A DNA stretch of 64,000 nt from Perilla frutescens (lineage: Eukaryota; Streptophyta; Magnoliopsida; Lamiales; Lamiaceae), in contig BRKX01000011.1 in NCBI GenBank assembly GCA_026008535.1, positions 22,406,001 to 22,470,000 on the forward strand. Reading direction: 5' to 3'. Positions within the stretch are counted from its first letter, which is position 1. Each line of letters begins with the position of its first letter. Position numbers and translations under genes: made by a program. Shown piece by piece: positions 12,801-23,080 of this stretch. Below the pieces are notes generated by a model. The model had not been told where the DNA came from. It saw nothing but the letters and a program-made list of their open reading frames with translations, and ran no database searches.

Positions 12801-12850
12801 TTACGGGGTCTGAAGTTCATGATAGATACCTTATTAATTTGGGTGTCTGA
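6839..12850. repeat. tandem array of ~9 chimeric units derived from a VIN3-like gene
   Basis: A landmark GGGAAGGTGGTGGTTC... GCACTCCAG recurs at about 6840, 7653, 8611, 9273, 9939, 10506, 11171, 11831 and 12496. The last six intervals are 662, 666, 567, 665, 660 and 665 bp; the first two (about 813 and 958) contain partial extra copies (for example near 8000-8280). Each unit holds, on the plus strand, the 3' end of the VEL PHD exon (residues ALRHGKVGVRALQ... CGKVSS), its GTAAGATTTTCT splice donor and intron sequence. It also holds a stretch that reads as protein only on the minus strand (LLIDLNLPHV... NDGG). The same order occurs once at 16.0-16.6 kb. Units between 8.6 and 11.8 kb are nearly identical by eye, so amplification or homogenisation is recent. 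Short frames inside are damaged; none looks like a working gene. The 567-bp unit has lost about 100 bp around 10268. Confidence 0.85.
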
Positions 12851-13010
12851 GGCTGTCACTTTGTTTTCAAAATCCATTGCCATCAAGCTTTCCATTTCAT
12901 CTTGAAGTCTATAAATCCTTGTCTGTAAACAAATATTATGTTCCCTTCTCTAGCTTGAGACTTTTCATTTGTTATAAAAGATTAGATCTCGAGTTTACTT
13001 TTGGTATATT
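12848..13010 (-). pseudogene. exon-like fragment, copy 1 of 3
   Basis: On the minus strand this reads LQDEMESLMAMDFENKVTAS after an intron-like end TTTGTTTACAG. Two further copies lie at about 14362-14525 and 14727-14897. I do not recognise the family; the sequence looks like a short helical exon. It joins the right end of the VEL-derived array directly (the shared stretch TTATTAATTTGGGTGTCTGAGG lies at about 12830-12852). Confidence 0.4.
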
Positions 13011-13217
13011 GAAGAGAGCACTTTTAATTCTGAGTCGTCTTTTCTGGTTGTCTTTGACATATTTATTTAACTTAAGATTCTGTACTACTTTTGCTAGGAT
13101 TTTGCACATCATATGTGGTCATTATGGCATACATATTACGTGTTTGTTAAACCAAAGATTTTGTTCTAGACAAACACATCTTCAGGAGTCTTGCAGTCGT
13201 GCAAGGAACTGAAAAAT

Positions 13218-13252
13218 GCATCAGAGTTGGTGATTTTCTGCTCGAAACTCTA
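13218..13252 (+). pseudogene. short stray copy of VEL C-terminal exon sequence
   Basis: GAGTTGGTGATTTTCTGCTC followed by GAAACTCTACAG resembles 16574-16601 (GAGTTGGTGATGATCAGCCC then GAGACTCTACAG) of the VEL pseudogene. It is a small piece only and supports the view that this whole interval was assembled from copies of one locus. Confidence 0.4.
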
Positions 13253-13269
13253 CAGTTGATTATGAAATT

Positions 13270-13720
13270 ACTGTTTCTGCCCCAAATTGCTCCAATGGTT
13301 GCCCAAATCATGCACCTGCTGTGAATAGTGCTATGCGGGTGGATCTTTTTTTTTATTATTATTTAAAAATCATTATTAGATTATATTTTTATTAATTTAA
13401 TTATAATGTCTGGTTTGTTGATTTAATTATAGATATCATAAAAATTGGTCAATGATTGATTTTTTAATTAAAATAATATCTTATAAATTATATCAATAGA
13501 TAAATAAATTATTTCAAGCACTTCTTAAAATATAAATATTAAATTATTTAACATTTTATGAATACTCATTATTGTTCATTTAATGTGCATATTGATAATT
13601 AAAATAATAAAATAAAGTAAAACATTTTAAACTATATTCTTTTTGTTGTGACATTTGGTGCAAAACATTGCAGTCGGAAAAATCTTTGCACCAAAATGGT
13701 GCAAACCATTGGAGTTGTCT
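13270..13720. mobile_element. MITE with CAATGG...CCATTGGAGTTG ends
   Basis: Left end TGCTCCAATGGTTGCCCAAA, right end TTGCACCAAAATGGTGCAAA followed by CCATTGGAGTTGTC; the ends are inverted versions of each other around CAATGG/CCATTG. The core is AT-rich and matches 6500-6830. No transposase. The superfamily (PIF/Harbinger or hAT) cannot be settled because I find no clear target duplication. Confidence 0.55.
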
Positions 13721-15640
13721 AGAATGATCAATCACCTTACCGTCTGACAAGAAGAATTATGTGGAGGTATGTAATATATTATTTATCAAAAGCATGAAAA
13801 ACGGGTATTATTTTTCAATTTTATTTAGTCCATCAGTCCCGTTCAATTGACATGCTGTATTGGGATGAGATTTAGGATTTGATATTTATCTCAAGCAACT
13901 ATCATTTAGCTTTATCAAAAGGAGATTCTTTTTGTTTCCGTATTTTATTGAATGTTTTACTCGGCATTTAATGGTCACAAATAGTTATTGATTTTTCCAT
14001 TAGTTTGTGGTTTGGTGTAATTTTTCATTACCCTTTATTGTGTATATATTTTCTTATCTATTTGCTTTTCCTTATTGTCACATATGTTAATAAATTTTCT
14101 TTTCTTATTTTTGCTAACCTTTAATACCGAAGAAAACCCACTTTTTTATGCTAATAATTAGTTGGCAATAAGTATTAAATAAAACAGAAAATAGCCGTTA
14201 CTTTGACTGCTTGTGAAATCTCCTTAATACAACTACTGACTAACAAAATTTAATTTCCTAATTCCTGTAATGTTAAATTCACATAATATTTTTTTTTGAA
14301 TTTTTGGTTTGTTATTATTATGAGTGTGAGTGAGCCGGCTACATAATCGGACAGTATTGTTTGAGGCTGTCACTTTGTTATCAAAAATCCATCGCCATCA
14401 AGGCTTCCGTTTCATCTTGAAGTCTATAAATCCGTGTCTGTAAAAAAATATTCCGTTCTCTTCTCTAGCTTGATATTTTTCATTCGTTCTAAAAGATTAT
14501 ATCTCATGTTTACTTTTGACATATCAAAGAGAGCACTTTTCATTCAGAGTCATCCTTTTGGAGGTAGTATATTCATATAGTTCTTGTCTTTAATTTTTTT
14601 AATTTTTTTTTCTGGTTTTGAAAGATCCCTTGGATTATTATACATCAAAGAGAGCAGCACTTTTTTATTCAGAGTTGTCTTTTTGGAGGTAGTATACTGT
14701 ATATACATATAGTTACTTTAAGCGGATAGTACTGTCTAAGGCTGTCACTTTATTTTCAAAATCCATTGCCATCAATCTTTCCACTTCATCTTGAAGTTTA
14801 TAAAAGCGTGTCTGTAAAAAATGTTGTGTTCTCTTCTCTATCTTCATATTTTCCATTTGTTCTAATAGATTGGATCTCACGTTAACTTGACATATCAAAG
14901 AGAGCACTTTTCATTCAAAGTAGTCTTTTGGAGGGAGTATATACATATAGTTCTTGTCTTTTAATTGATCCTTTGTTGATATCGATCCAAGAATTATAAG
15001 TTCAAGTGGATCTGCTTACAAGATTTAGGTATAAATAATGAATGTATGACATAAGAATCATATATCTTGGGTTGGGTAACGCTATTTGTTCTTATGTCCC
15101 ATTAGGCATTGATGATTGAAAGTAATTGAAAGAAGTTCTGAAGTTAACTTTTATGATGCAATTTAGTTCTATGCAATTTATAGCATATGTGAATCTACAT
15201 AGGAAACCGAATTTCTATATTGTTGGACATTTTTTTATTTCAAGCAAGTAGACAAATGCATTGCCAAACATGGTGAGATGACGACTCTATTTTTCCTGAT
15301 AGATGTGAAAGATTGACTTGGATACAAAATGTATGCACGGCAACTCCTTTGGGTATTTGCTTCTCAATTTATCGATTACATTTTTGAACATTTTGCTTAT
15401 TGTGATGTTTCTATAAAAATATTTTGTATAACTTTTTCACATATTATGGAATATTAGAAACTATTTTTTAATCAAAATTATTATAAGACTGCCTTTTTTA
15501 TGTTTATCAGTATTACGAATACAGGTTACTTTGCTGAAATGCCTAGATGGGAATGTTTGATAGTTGCATGCTGCCTTTAAGACTGTATGCTGTGAATGCC
15601 CTTATTCCTTCTAATAATTGATGTGCCATGTATCAGAAGT
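13721..15640. other. non-coding, with two more copies of the 12.85-kb exon fragment
   Basis: 13725-13790 duplicates 1167-1230. The fragment reading (minus strand) LQDE...L..MDFENKV recurs at about 14362-14525 and 14727-14897. The latter is best preserved, with TTTTTACAG acceptor and the frame TRFYKLQDEVERLMAMDFEN. A related stretch AGAGAGCAGCACTTTT... TTTTTGGAGGTAGTATA occurs near 14535, 14650 and 14900. Nothing else recognisable. Confidence 0.4.
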
Positions 15641-15712
15641 GATCCAAAAGGAGTTTTCCCACACTTTTTTTGGGAACTGAAGAAGCTTTTTTTAACATAA
15701 TTAGAGTGCGAA

Positions 15713-16880
15713 ATGGCTGAAGAGGTTCACAGGACATTGAAGAATCAAGCTTTGAAGCGACTGTCTTCAGATCTGGAGAATCAGGATTCAGTGGAACAAA
15801 ACAAGAGAGGAAAATGCTCTTTTCTGAAGCCACTGGATTCTAGTTTGTGGATCTGCGAAAATCCTGCATGCGGAACAACACAATCCACTGGTCCTAGGTT
15901 TTGCAAGAGGTGCTCTTGCTGTATTTGTCATAAATTTGATAAGAATAAGGATCCAAGCCTTTGGTTGAAATGCACTCCGGACTCTGGTTCAGAAGGCTCT
16001 TGTGGCTTTTCCTGTCATGTTGAGTGTGCTCTCCGGCATGGGAAGGTGGGGGTTCGTGCACTCCAGGTGCAGCTGGATGGCTGCTTTAGTTGTGCTTTTT
16101 GCGGTAAAGTTTCCTCAATAATTGGGTAAGATTTTCTAATTTGATCTTTTCTTACAAAAAAGGTATTTTCTTTCCTTTAGTCATTTCTGTTGTAGCTTTA
16201 CTAGTAGGAGCTAGATTTGGTTGGGGCTGCACACAACTTTTCTCATCCTTGTGCATTTTCTGTGCTGTGTCATAAAATAACTGCATACGGTCACAATTAG
16301 CTCATATTTGTGCATGGAATCGCAATTATGTGGTAGATATAAGTTCATGATAGATGCATTATTAATTAGGGTGTTTGAATGCACTTCAAAAATTACTTTA
16401 CGCACCACATTTTCTAAACACACTACGATCTTTAAAAGAAAATTTCACAATCGAAATTAACATTAGATTGCTGCTCGGAACTAGCCTCAACAGCTGTTGG
16501 TGCTGGTAAACCATGGTTATCTGGCTGGACTGACTGGTTATCCGGCTCATTTGCCAAGTTTGTAGCACCGCCCTCGGAGTTGGTGATGATCAGCCCGAGA
16601 CTCTACAGGAAGAGAGGCCATCACTCCCTGATCTAAATGAAGAGTTCCACGAGCCTGAAGCAGAACCAAGCACAGGATCACCATATAAGGGGCAATGGAT
16701 CGGGGGGCTCAGGTGATGACTTTGAAAACATCATGCGGACCATCTGTTAGGTTTAAGCTCGAAAGGCACGAGAGAGCACGAATGTTTTTGAAGACTATGA
16801 TTGACGACCCTAGTGGTCTAGCTGAGCAGCTCGTGGATACTTTCTCATGTATCATATACAACAGCAGACCGTGACAGTGT
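15713..16880 (+). pseudogene. VIN3-like (VEL family) gene with PHD exon intact and middle missing
   Basis: The ATG at 15713 opens a 138-codon frame. Residues 1-45 form a basic tail. A VEL-type PHD-like zinc finger follows: WICENPACGTT, RFCKRCSCCICHKFD, DPSLWLKC, GFSCHVECALRH and CFSCAFCGKVSSIIG. In the family these proteins (VIN3, VIL1/VRN5) partner Polycomb repressive complex 2 in silencing. The exon ends at about 16125 in a normal donor (ATTGG/GTAAG); the in-frame stop at 16127 is simply the intron. Downstream, the fibronectin-III region expected in the family is absent. Near 16600-16650 a frame reads RPSLPDLNEEF, and near 16790-16850 KTMIDDPSGLAEQLVDTF, which resemble the hinge and the C-terminal VEL domain, separated by stops. 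It is therefore an internally deleted pseudogene, or at most a PHD-only product. Its intron and exon edge are the source type of the array at 6.8-12.8 kb. Confidence 0.75.
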
Positions 16881-18022
16881 GCCTCAGGATTTTGCTATTT
16901 GAGATATAGTGAGGAGAAAAACCTAACTTGTTTATTCAAACGTAGGTTGTATATATGATATATCTATCGTTTGAGATAACGGGGGAATTTTTACATATTT
17001 ATTTAACCTGAGATTTTGTTCTGCTTTTGCTTGGTACTTTTGTTTGTTGAACTGAATATTTTGTTTTAGTTTTGCTGCTTAGTTTTTGGATGGCATAATT
17101 AAAATCATAAATTTGTCATAAACATTTGTGCAGGATATGTGCATTAATGGTGCAACATGTATAAAAAATGACATTTTTTATATTCATTAGCCTTTATTAA
17201 GTAATTGCTACGAAATCGTTCAATCATTGATATAAATTGATTTCTTTCAATTTTGAACCTCAATCGGTTGAGTGCTACCTGAAATATTTATAACAAAATA
17301 CAAATATATTAGTAAAGGTCTCGTGCATTTTATGTGCAAGATATTATAGATGTATGTATGACTTTGGCTATTGACATGTGACGTTGTTTTAATGTAATCA
17401 GATAAAAAAAACTGATAAAAACATGAAAACACGCTTTGCAACAAATGAAATGCATATGATTGACCTGATAAGCTAATTATTTTCTCGTTTGACCCTTTCG
17501 GCTTATTGTTCACTAATATAATTCAGTTTTTTATAACATTTTTATATGTCATAAAAAATTTATGTAAATTGACCCTGCAAGTAGAGTTTAAAAGTCAAAT
17601 AAACAATTTAAAAATTATATCTTACTGATACATCCACAAATTGTCGGTGGGCCTCGTGTTAAAAGGAAGGAAGAATTTCAAGGCATCTCAGCGTGTAGAA
17701 ATACATTTGACTTACAAAAGCGGGTAAATGCTTTAGAAATATGATAACCGCATCATGTTAATGAACAAATAAAATTAAGATTTAAGGTTACATTCATTAA
17801 TGAAATTCCATGCAGAATTGCTGATGAACGCACGTATACATCAAAGCATAAGGGGAAAAAACTTGTTCGAGCAATCTGCAAACTCTGGCCTCAGAATCTT
17901 TCAGGTCCTCTGCAACGACATGTTCGAGCGTTTAATTATAGGCATGCTTGGTTGGCGCCGTCGCAAAACTGTTGTTTGTACCACAACAAAAAGGAGCTCA
18001 TTTGTGAAGGGGCTCACTCAAC
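16881..18022. other. intergenic, including the 3' UTR region of the minus-strand xylosyltransferase
   Basis: The last few hundred bases before 18023 lie just downstream of the xylosyltransferase stop codon and probably include its 3' untranslated region. I saw no other gene; reading frames here are short and lack family features. Confidence 0.5.
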
Positions 18023-21000
18023 TCACTCTAATCTGCCGAGTGGGGACTCCGAAGCGTGTTCATCCACCAACCAGAGACCATAGTCACGAAATCGCTGGGT
18101 CTTCTTCTCAAAACCGATTATGTAGTTGTTGTGAATTATAACATGCATCCCTTTGGTTTCACGTGCCCAAGTCTTGTTCCTGAAGTACAAACCACCAGTG
18201 GGGAACGCACTTTGAGGCAGCAGGTACACATCCACCTGAAATGAGATATCAGGCATTATAATAAGTCGAAGGCAGCATGAAGTATTTGATAGCCACCAAT
18301 CTAATCTGTGGAGAAGGGAAAGAGAACATTATTCACATGAGTGATTAGCATAGAACCAAAGTGTGAAAGGAAAAGGATCCAACTATGCGTTGAGATCATC
18401 CAAGACCTAACTATTTAAAGCCATCAGATTTTACAAGCATCGTCATAAAACTTTCCAGTGTCACCATATTTTCTTTTGAGCCTCAAGGATTCAAGAGAAC
18501 CGAGCAAGACAAAGAAGTAAGAATTATAGTGTCATCTAATATGACACATTCAATATGCTAACTATAGTATCATAAGTCATAACTAAAATGAACAAGGCGG
18601 TGTTGTCCTTGTGCATGACATTTTCATGGTTGCAAAATTGGCTAAGCATCAAGATTCAGTGGAAAAATCAGAATGATTATCCAAACTAAAGAACAAGAAA
18701 TTGATGATAGACAAAGATGAGAAGTCAAATGAACAAGAAATTGAATAAGCAGCAACAGTAATGAGATAAAAATTTGGAAAAGTTTCTTAGCAATACTATC
18801 CTGAGGTGACTATTAGATAATATCACTTACTTCGACATAAAGCACTGTAACAAGTTGGCTGGCAATACACTTCCAGCAGTAGCATCTTAAACCTCGGTAG
18901 TACAAATGGTGCAGCAACTAATAACACACGGCTACTCTAACCTCACTCAGTGTAATATGGTTCTGAGCATAACCTCAGCACAAGTTAGATTGAAATCTAC
19001 CTAATTCTAAAGAGAGAGAGAGTGATGAAGAGAGGCACATCTTGATTAATTTTATGGTCACACAATGGGCTACTTCTATTCTTTGTCATTCTTACAAATA
19101 ACCAGATAACCCCAAGAGGTTTTATAAGTAATAACAGAAATATATATGTATGGTGCTTAGAACAGAACAGCAACCGCTATGAGCAATTGCGCAGACATAT
19201 GCATCTAATGATGTAGGAATCTAATACAAAAAAGGAAACTGCAGTAGAAACATAAAACTGCATATCTACCTGCCCAGCAGTTTTATTCAATGCCCAATTG
19301 AAGGCAGGCTGGTCATTGGCTTTCTTTGCTCTAGACCAGGGTTGCTCCTGTAGCTCATCAATCCACTTCTTCATAAGTAATTTTGCTCCACTGGTAGGAC
19401 GCAGATAAATCAAGCAGCTACAGATGTATGGACGGCCCTTTTTTCCTGGAGGCGGCAAACCATGAGAATGATTAAGAGGTTTCACCTGGAAGTTTCAGTG
19501 GGAAGAAAATAAACATCATTAACATAAGAGAGATAGTTCTGTTAAAAACTTGGGCAAGACATAGGTTTCAAAACAATAGGTAATTTATACATGCTAAATC
19601 TGGTGTGACATTCAAGACTTTTTCTTTAGTTCAGCTAGGAGCTGTGATGGCTAAAAAGAAAATATTCATTCTCCTAATCCTTCTGTTTGATGCTAACTCA
19701 TTAAAACCAATAGTCTTCAATATCTTTCCATTATCTTGATCAAGATATCGCTAAGGAAATTGTTGTCAGATAAAGGACTTTGGATTGAACCATCGCGTTA
19801 AGAGACCACAAACAAAAGGCTAAAGGAAAAAAGATTACCATTCCTTGAATCTTTATAGAAAGTTTCAAAGAGACCAATTGAGAATAAATTCTTACATCCA
19901 ATTCTGGTTAGCCTCCCACAAACTAATAGCTGATGCATTCAAAGCTGATGAATTTGGATTGAGAAGCAAAGAATACTTACATAAGCCATGTCATCCATGA
20001 AATACACATCATGCTCGCCTTCAAGATATGGAAATGGATCAGCCAACCAAACCATATCGACATCATTGTACATAACGTTATAGCCAAGTTCCACAATTTG
20101 CAGGAGATGTCTGGGCCTTCTAGCTGTAAAATTGAAGAAGCCCTGCATGAGAAGGGGTGTCACTTAGGGTACTAAACAAAAGGAAATTGATAATAGATGG
20201 TACATTTGCAACTCTAATCACCAATAACTTATGATAAAAGACAAAATGAGCCTTTTTTGCATCAACCCTCAGCCTGAACTCCTCAAAAGCCACAATCTCA
20301 CATACTATCTAATATATGCATCAAAATGTTTGTTTGCTAAAATGCAAATTCACACATATACATTTAGGCATCATATTAATATATAGTATCAAGTTTTCAG
20401 ATTAAGTAATTCGACACTCCAACAGCAACCAAAAAGACATAACTAAGTTCATTACTCGAATTCCACCCACACAGCATAAGTTTCTTAGCAAATGGACTAA
20501 AATACACATAAAAAAACTCTGAACATCGAATTTCAAAATCAGCCAAAACCAAGATCACAGAAAATACCTGAGACCCAAACTTATGAGCCGCCGCGGCCTC
20601 CAAGGCCGGCGGCACCAACACTGCGTGTCCCGGCCACCGCTCATTGACCTTATAAAGCGTTGCGTAATCCTCAGCAATTACCAAAACCTTATCGTGATGC
20701 TTCTGCCGTGCGATGCTGATCAGCCAGTTGTTAAGAAACGTCAAATAGGCCTCGCTGACGGCGCAGACAATCAACGTGTTGTTCTTCGCCACGTAAGCAG
20801 CCGCATCGGAGAGCGTGTAACTCCGCCACTTGGATTCGGAGCTCCGGGGACCGAATGGAATGAGGGAACTGGTGGACTGTCCGTAAGGGAAAACTACGCC
20901 GACGATTATCAGCAGTGAGACGAGGACGAGTAGCAATGCAGGGCCGCGGCTGAGGATGGCGGCGGCAGCGGTTTTCTGGTGATTTTGGCGGGATCGAGGG

Positions 21001-21074
21001 GACAAATCGTGAGATTCGAGTGAGGGAGAGTAGAGTGGCCTCTGATGCAGAAATGCTGACATTTTCTTTGACAT
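18023..21074 (-). CDS. RGXT/MGP4-like: rhamnogalacturonan-II alpha-1,3-xylosyltransferase (GT77, MGP4/RGXT type)
   Basis: Four coding exons on the minus strand: 20568-21074, 19981-20142, 19270-19485, 18235-18023. All three introns are phase 0 with GT-AG ends. The product is 365 residues, close to the family's usual length (about 360). Residues 1-44 form a short cytosolic tail and about 45-62 a signal anchor, as in type II Golgi enzymes. The catalytic region contains YTLSDAAAYVAKNNTLIVCAVS, LNNWLISIARQKH, VLVIAEDYATLYKVN, the metal-binding DVD (196-198) in YNDVDMVWL, FMDDM, and the closing DEHASESPLGRLE. Family knowledge: these enzymes transfer xylose from UDP-xylose to fucose in the pectin rhamnogalacturonan II; Arabidopsis MGP4 is needed for pollen tube growth. 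I chose the ATG at 21074; a second in-frame ATG lies four codons later. A GA/CT microsatellite (21132-21157) sits in the 5' leader. Confidence 0.95.
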
Positions 21075-21131
21075 CAATAGCGATTACCTAGGGATTTGAA
21101 GTTAGCTGAAATAGAATTCTCGAACTGATGA

Positions 21132-21205
21132 AGCTAGAGAGAGAGAGAGAGAGAGAGAAGCGGCCAACGCCGACGGTGCGAAAATGGATCGAGAATATAT
21201 TTCCG
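21132..21205 (-). promoter_or_regulatory. 5' leader CT repeat and TATA-like box of the xylosyltransferase
   Basis: On the minus strand an AAATATATTC motif (about 21194-21203) lies roughly 35-40 bp upstream of a CT dinucleotide run (21132-21157) that precedes the ATG at 21074. CT-rich leaders are common in plant 5' UTRs. The transcription start (about 21160) is inferred only. Confidence 0.4.
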
Positions 21206-22278
21206 TCCGCAATGGGAAAGTCGGATGTAATTTTTTAAGAGGGGCCCACTAATCATGATATTATTAATCGAGCTCAACAATACCAGTCAGACCCTCTGTA
21301 TATTTATAATTTTAACCTTCATGATTTTATTATTTGCACATATTAACCATAAATAATTAATATTTTTTTTCCCTTTTTCATAGTGAGAAATATTTCACTA
21401 GTCTAAGATCAAAGTTTTTTTTTTGAAGGCCACTATGATCGAAGTTAACACTTGCATTAATATAGCATTTGCATTTTTCAATTTATGATTTGATGTAGAA
21501 TAAGCTCAACACTAGGGCATGTGCAAAGTCCTCTTGAATCATCTTTTTCAACATTATCAATTTTTTTCTGCGAATTTTGACTTAATAAATTCTCCAAAAT
21601 AGCCTTTACTATATACACAGATTAAAATAACAGTCAATAAATTGTTATAGTACCTCCGTAAATTTGTAAAGTTTTGCAAATTGATAACCTATCATGAAAC
21701 CTACTTTTGATGAAGGTAACTAATTCTTCATTTTAATTTATCATAATCATTTAAAGAAAATAGAATAAAAAAATATTTCTAGATTTAATAAATGTTGAGA
21801 ATAGACAAATGCAAAGGAGAGGAACATGAAATTTTAAACTACCTTCTTGAGGGTCAATAAATTTTCAAGAAAACAATAGGAAAATATTTGCATTTTCCCG
21901 TAAAGGATCATTTTACAATCAAGAATTTAGCTAGGATTCCAAAATGAAAACAAAATATACTCCCTTCATCTCAATTAGATAGGCTTATTGAGATTTTCAC
22001 AAAAATTTAAAAAAATTTTGGAAAAGATAATTTAAGTAAAAAAATTCTAATATGCCCGTATCTATTTTTTTAATAATGAGTTAATGTTCAATATGAATAT
22101 ATTAAATAAAATTATATATAATAAATTAGCTAAATAGTGGTACATGAATTCAAAAAAAGGAAAACAAACTTTAATTATCTCAAAGGTTAAAATTTCACTA
22201 TCTTTTTTGTTTGTTTTTTAGGAGAAATGTTAAAATCAAATAGAAGTTATCAAAATTGGGCCAAGCTGCGACCACTAG
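21206..22278. other. divergent intergenic region between xylosyltransferase and BAG6-like gene
   Basis: About 1 kb of AT-rich DNA shared upstream by two divergently transcribed genes. It holds one MITE (listed separately). No reading frame of interest. Confidence 0.6.
21960..22190. mobile_element. Stowaway-like MITE, partial
   Basis: Begins after TA with CTCCCTTCATCTCAATTAGA and TAGGCTTATTGAGATTTTCA. The body matches the element at 54354-54603 (both have TTGAGATTTTCACA, TTTAATAATGA, ATATTAAATA and AATAAATTAGCTAAATA in the same order). The right TIR is degenerate, so the end is approximate. Confidence 0.65.
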
Positions 22279-22285
22279 GAAATTG

Positions 22286-22295
22286 CCACGTCATC
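22286..22295 (+). promoter_or_regulatory. CCACGTCATC element (UPR/bZIP-type) upstream of the BAG6-like gene
   Basis: TTGCCACGTCATC contains CCACGTCATC, the core of the plant unfolded-protein-response element recognised by bZIP factors. It lies about 230 bp upstream of the likely transcription start. A G-box CACGTGGC follows at 22379-22386. Presence is seen; function is inferred. Confidence 0.45.
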
Positions 22296-22419
22296 AATCA
22301 ACGACTCTCGAGTGTCATCTTGGTCTACACCCACCAACACCAAATCACTGCCTTCCCTTCCACATCATAAATTCATAACACGTGGCAGGGGAAAAATAAC
22401 AAAAATTGTATCCAGACAG

Positions 22420-22500
22420 TTCGACCGTTGAACTTGAAGCCGCGCGAAAGATCTCGAAATCCATCGAAATATCCAAACCAAGGAATTGCGAGCTATTTAA
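22420..22500 (+). promoter_or_regulatory. heat-shock element array and TATA box of the BAG6-like gene
   Basis: GAA triplets begin at 22436, 22446, 22456 and 22466, an exact 10-bp spacing, which is the step-type arrangement of heat-shock factor sites; a TTC lies at 22420-22422. A TATTTAA box at 22494-22500 follows at the expected distance. Arabidopsis BAG6 is known to be induced by heat, so the arrangement fits the gene. Confidence 0.65.
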
Positions 22501-22524
22501 GCATTTAGGCTTTCGAAATTTAGT

Positions 22525-23080
22525 CTCAAACAGAAATCAACGATTAGCAAAATAAAAAATCTCTCGGTTACGAAGAAGTTATTGATTCGATTATTCGGGT
22601 TGGCGGATCGTTTTTGCACCGGAAGCTAAGTAATTCGGATCTGTGGATTGTTTGGAGAGATCTCTGCTTCTCGTGTTACTTTCTGCTAATTGTAAGTGAT
22701 TTTAATACGCTTTTCTTTTAATTTTCTTCTGGTTTTGTGTTATTGTTTGATAGAATGTACTTGGATTGATGATGATTACATATGGTTGTGTACATATTGA
22801 GTTTATATTATTTGACATTTTTCGGATTTATGTATAAGCTTAGTGGAATTGATCTAGTGCAAGTTGTGTTGTATTTCACACTCGTTTAGGAACCATAAAT
22901 GCAAATTATCTGTATTTTGTCATGCTGTTAAAATGAGCTGAAGTTTAATCAAGTATTATGCTTTGCAGTGGATAGTTACTTTTGTTTTCTTTTTACTTTT
23001 TCTTTTTGTTGTTTCGGTTTTTTGTTAATCAAAGGTTTATACATGCAAACTTAGGCTTGTAGCTTGTTGGATTACTGTAG
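22525..23080 (+). other. 5' UTR exon and leader intron of the BAG6-like gene
   Basis: A leader exon (start about 22525, inferred from the TATA box) ends at 22691 before GTAAGTGATT. A 389-bp T-rich intron (22692-23080) ends in TTACTGTAG immediately before the ATG at 23081, so the start codon is the first codon of exon 2. Confidence 0.6.
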
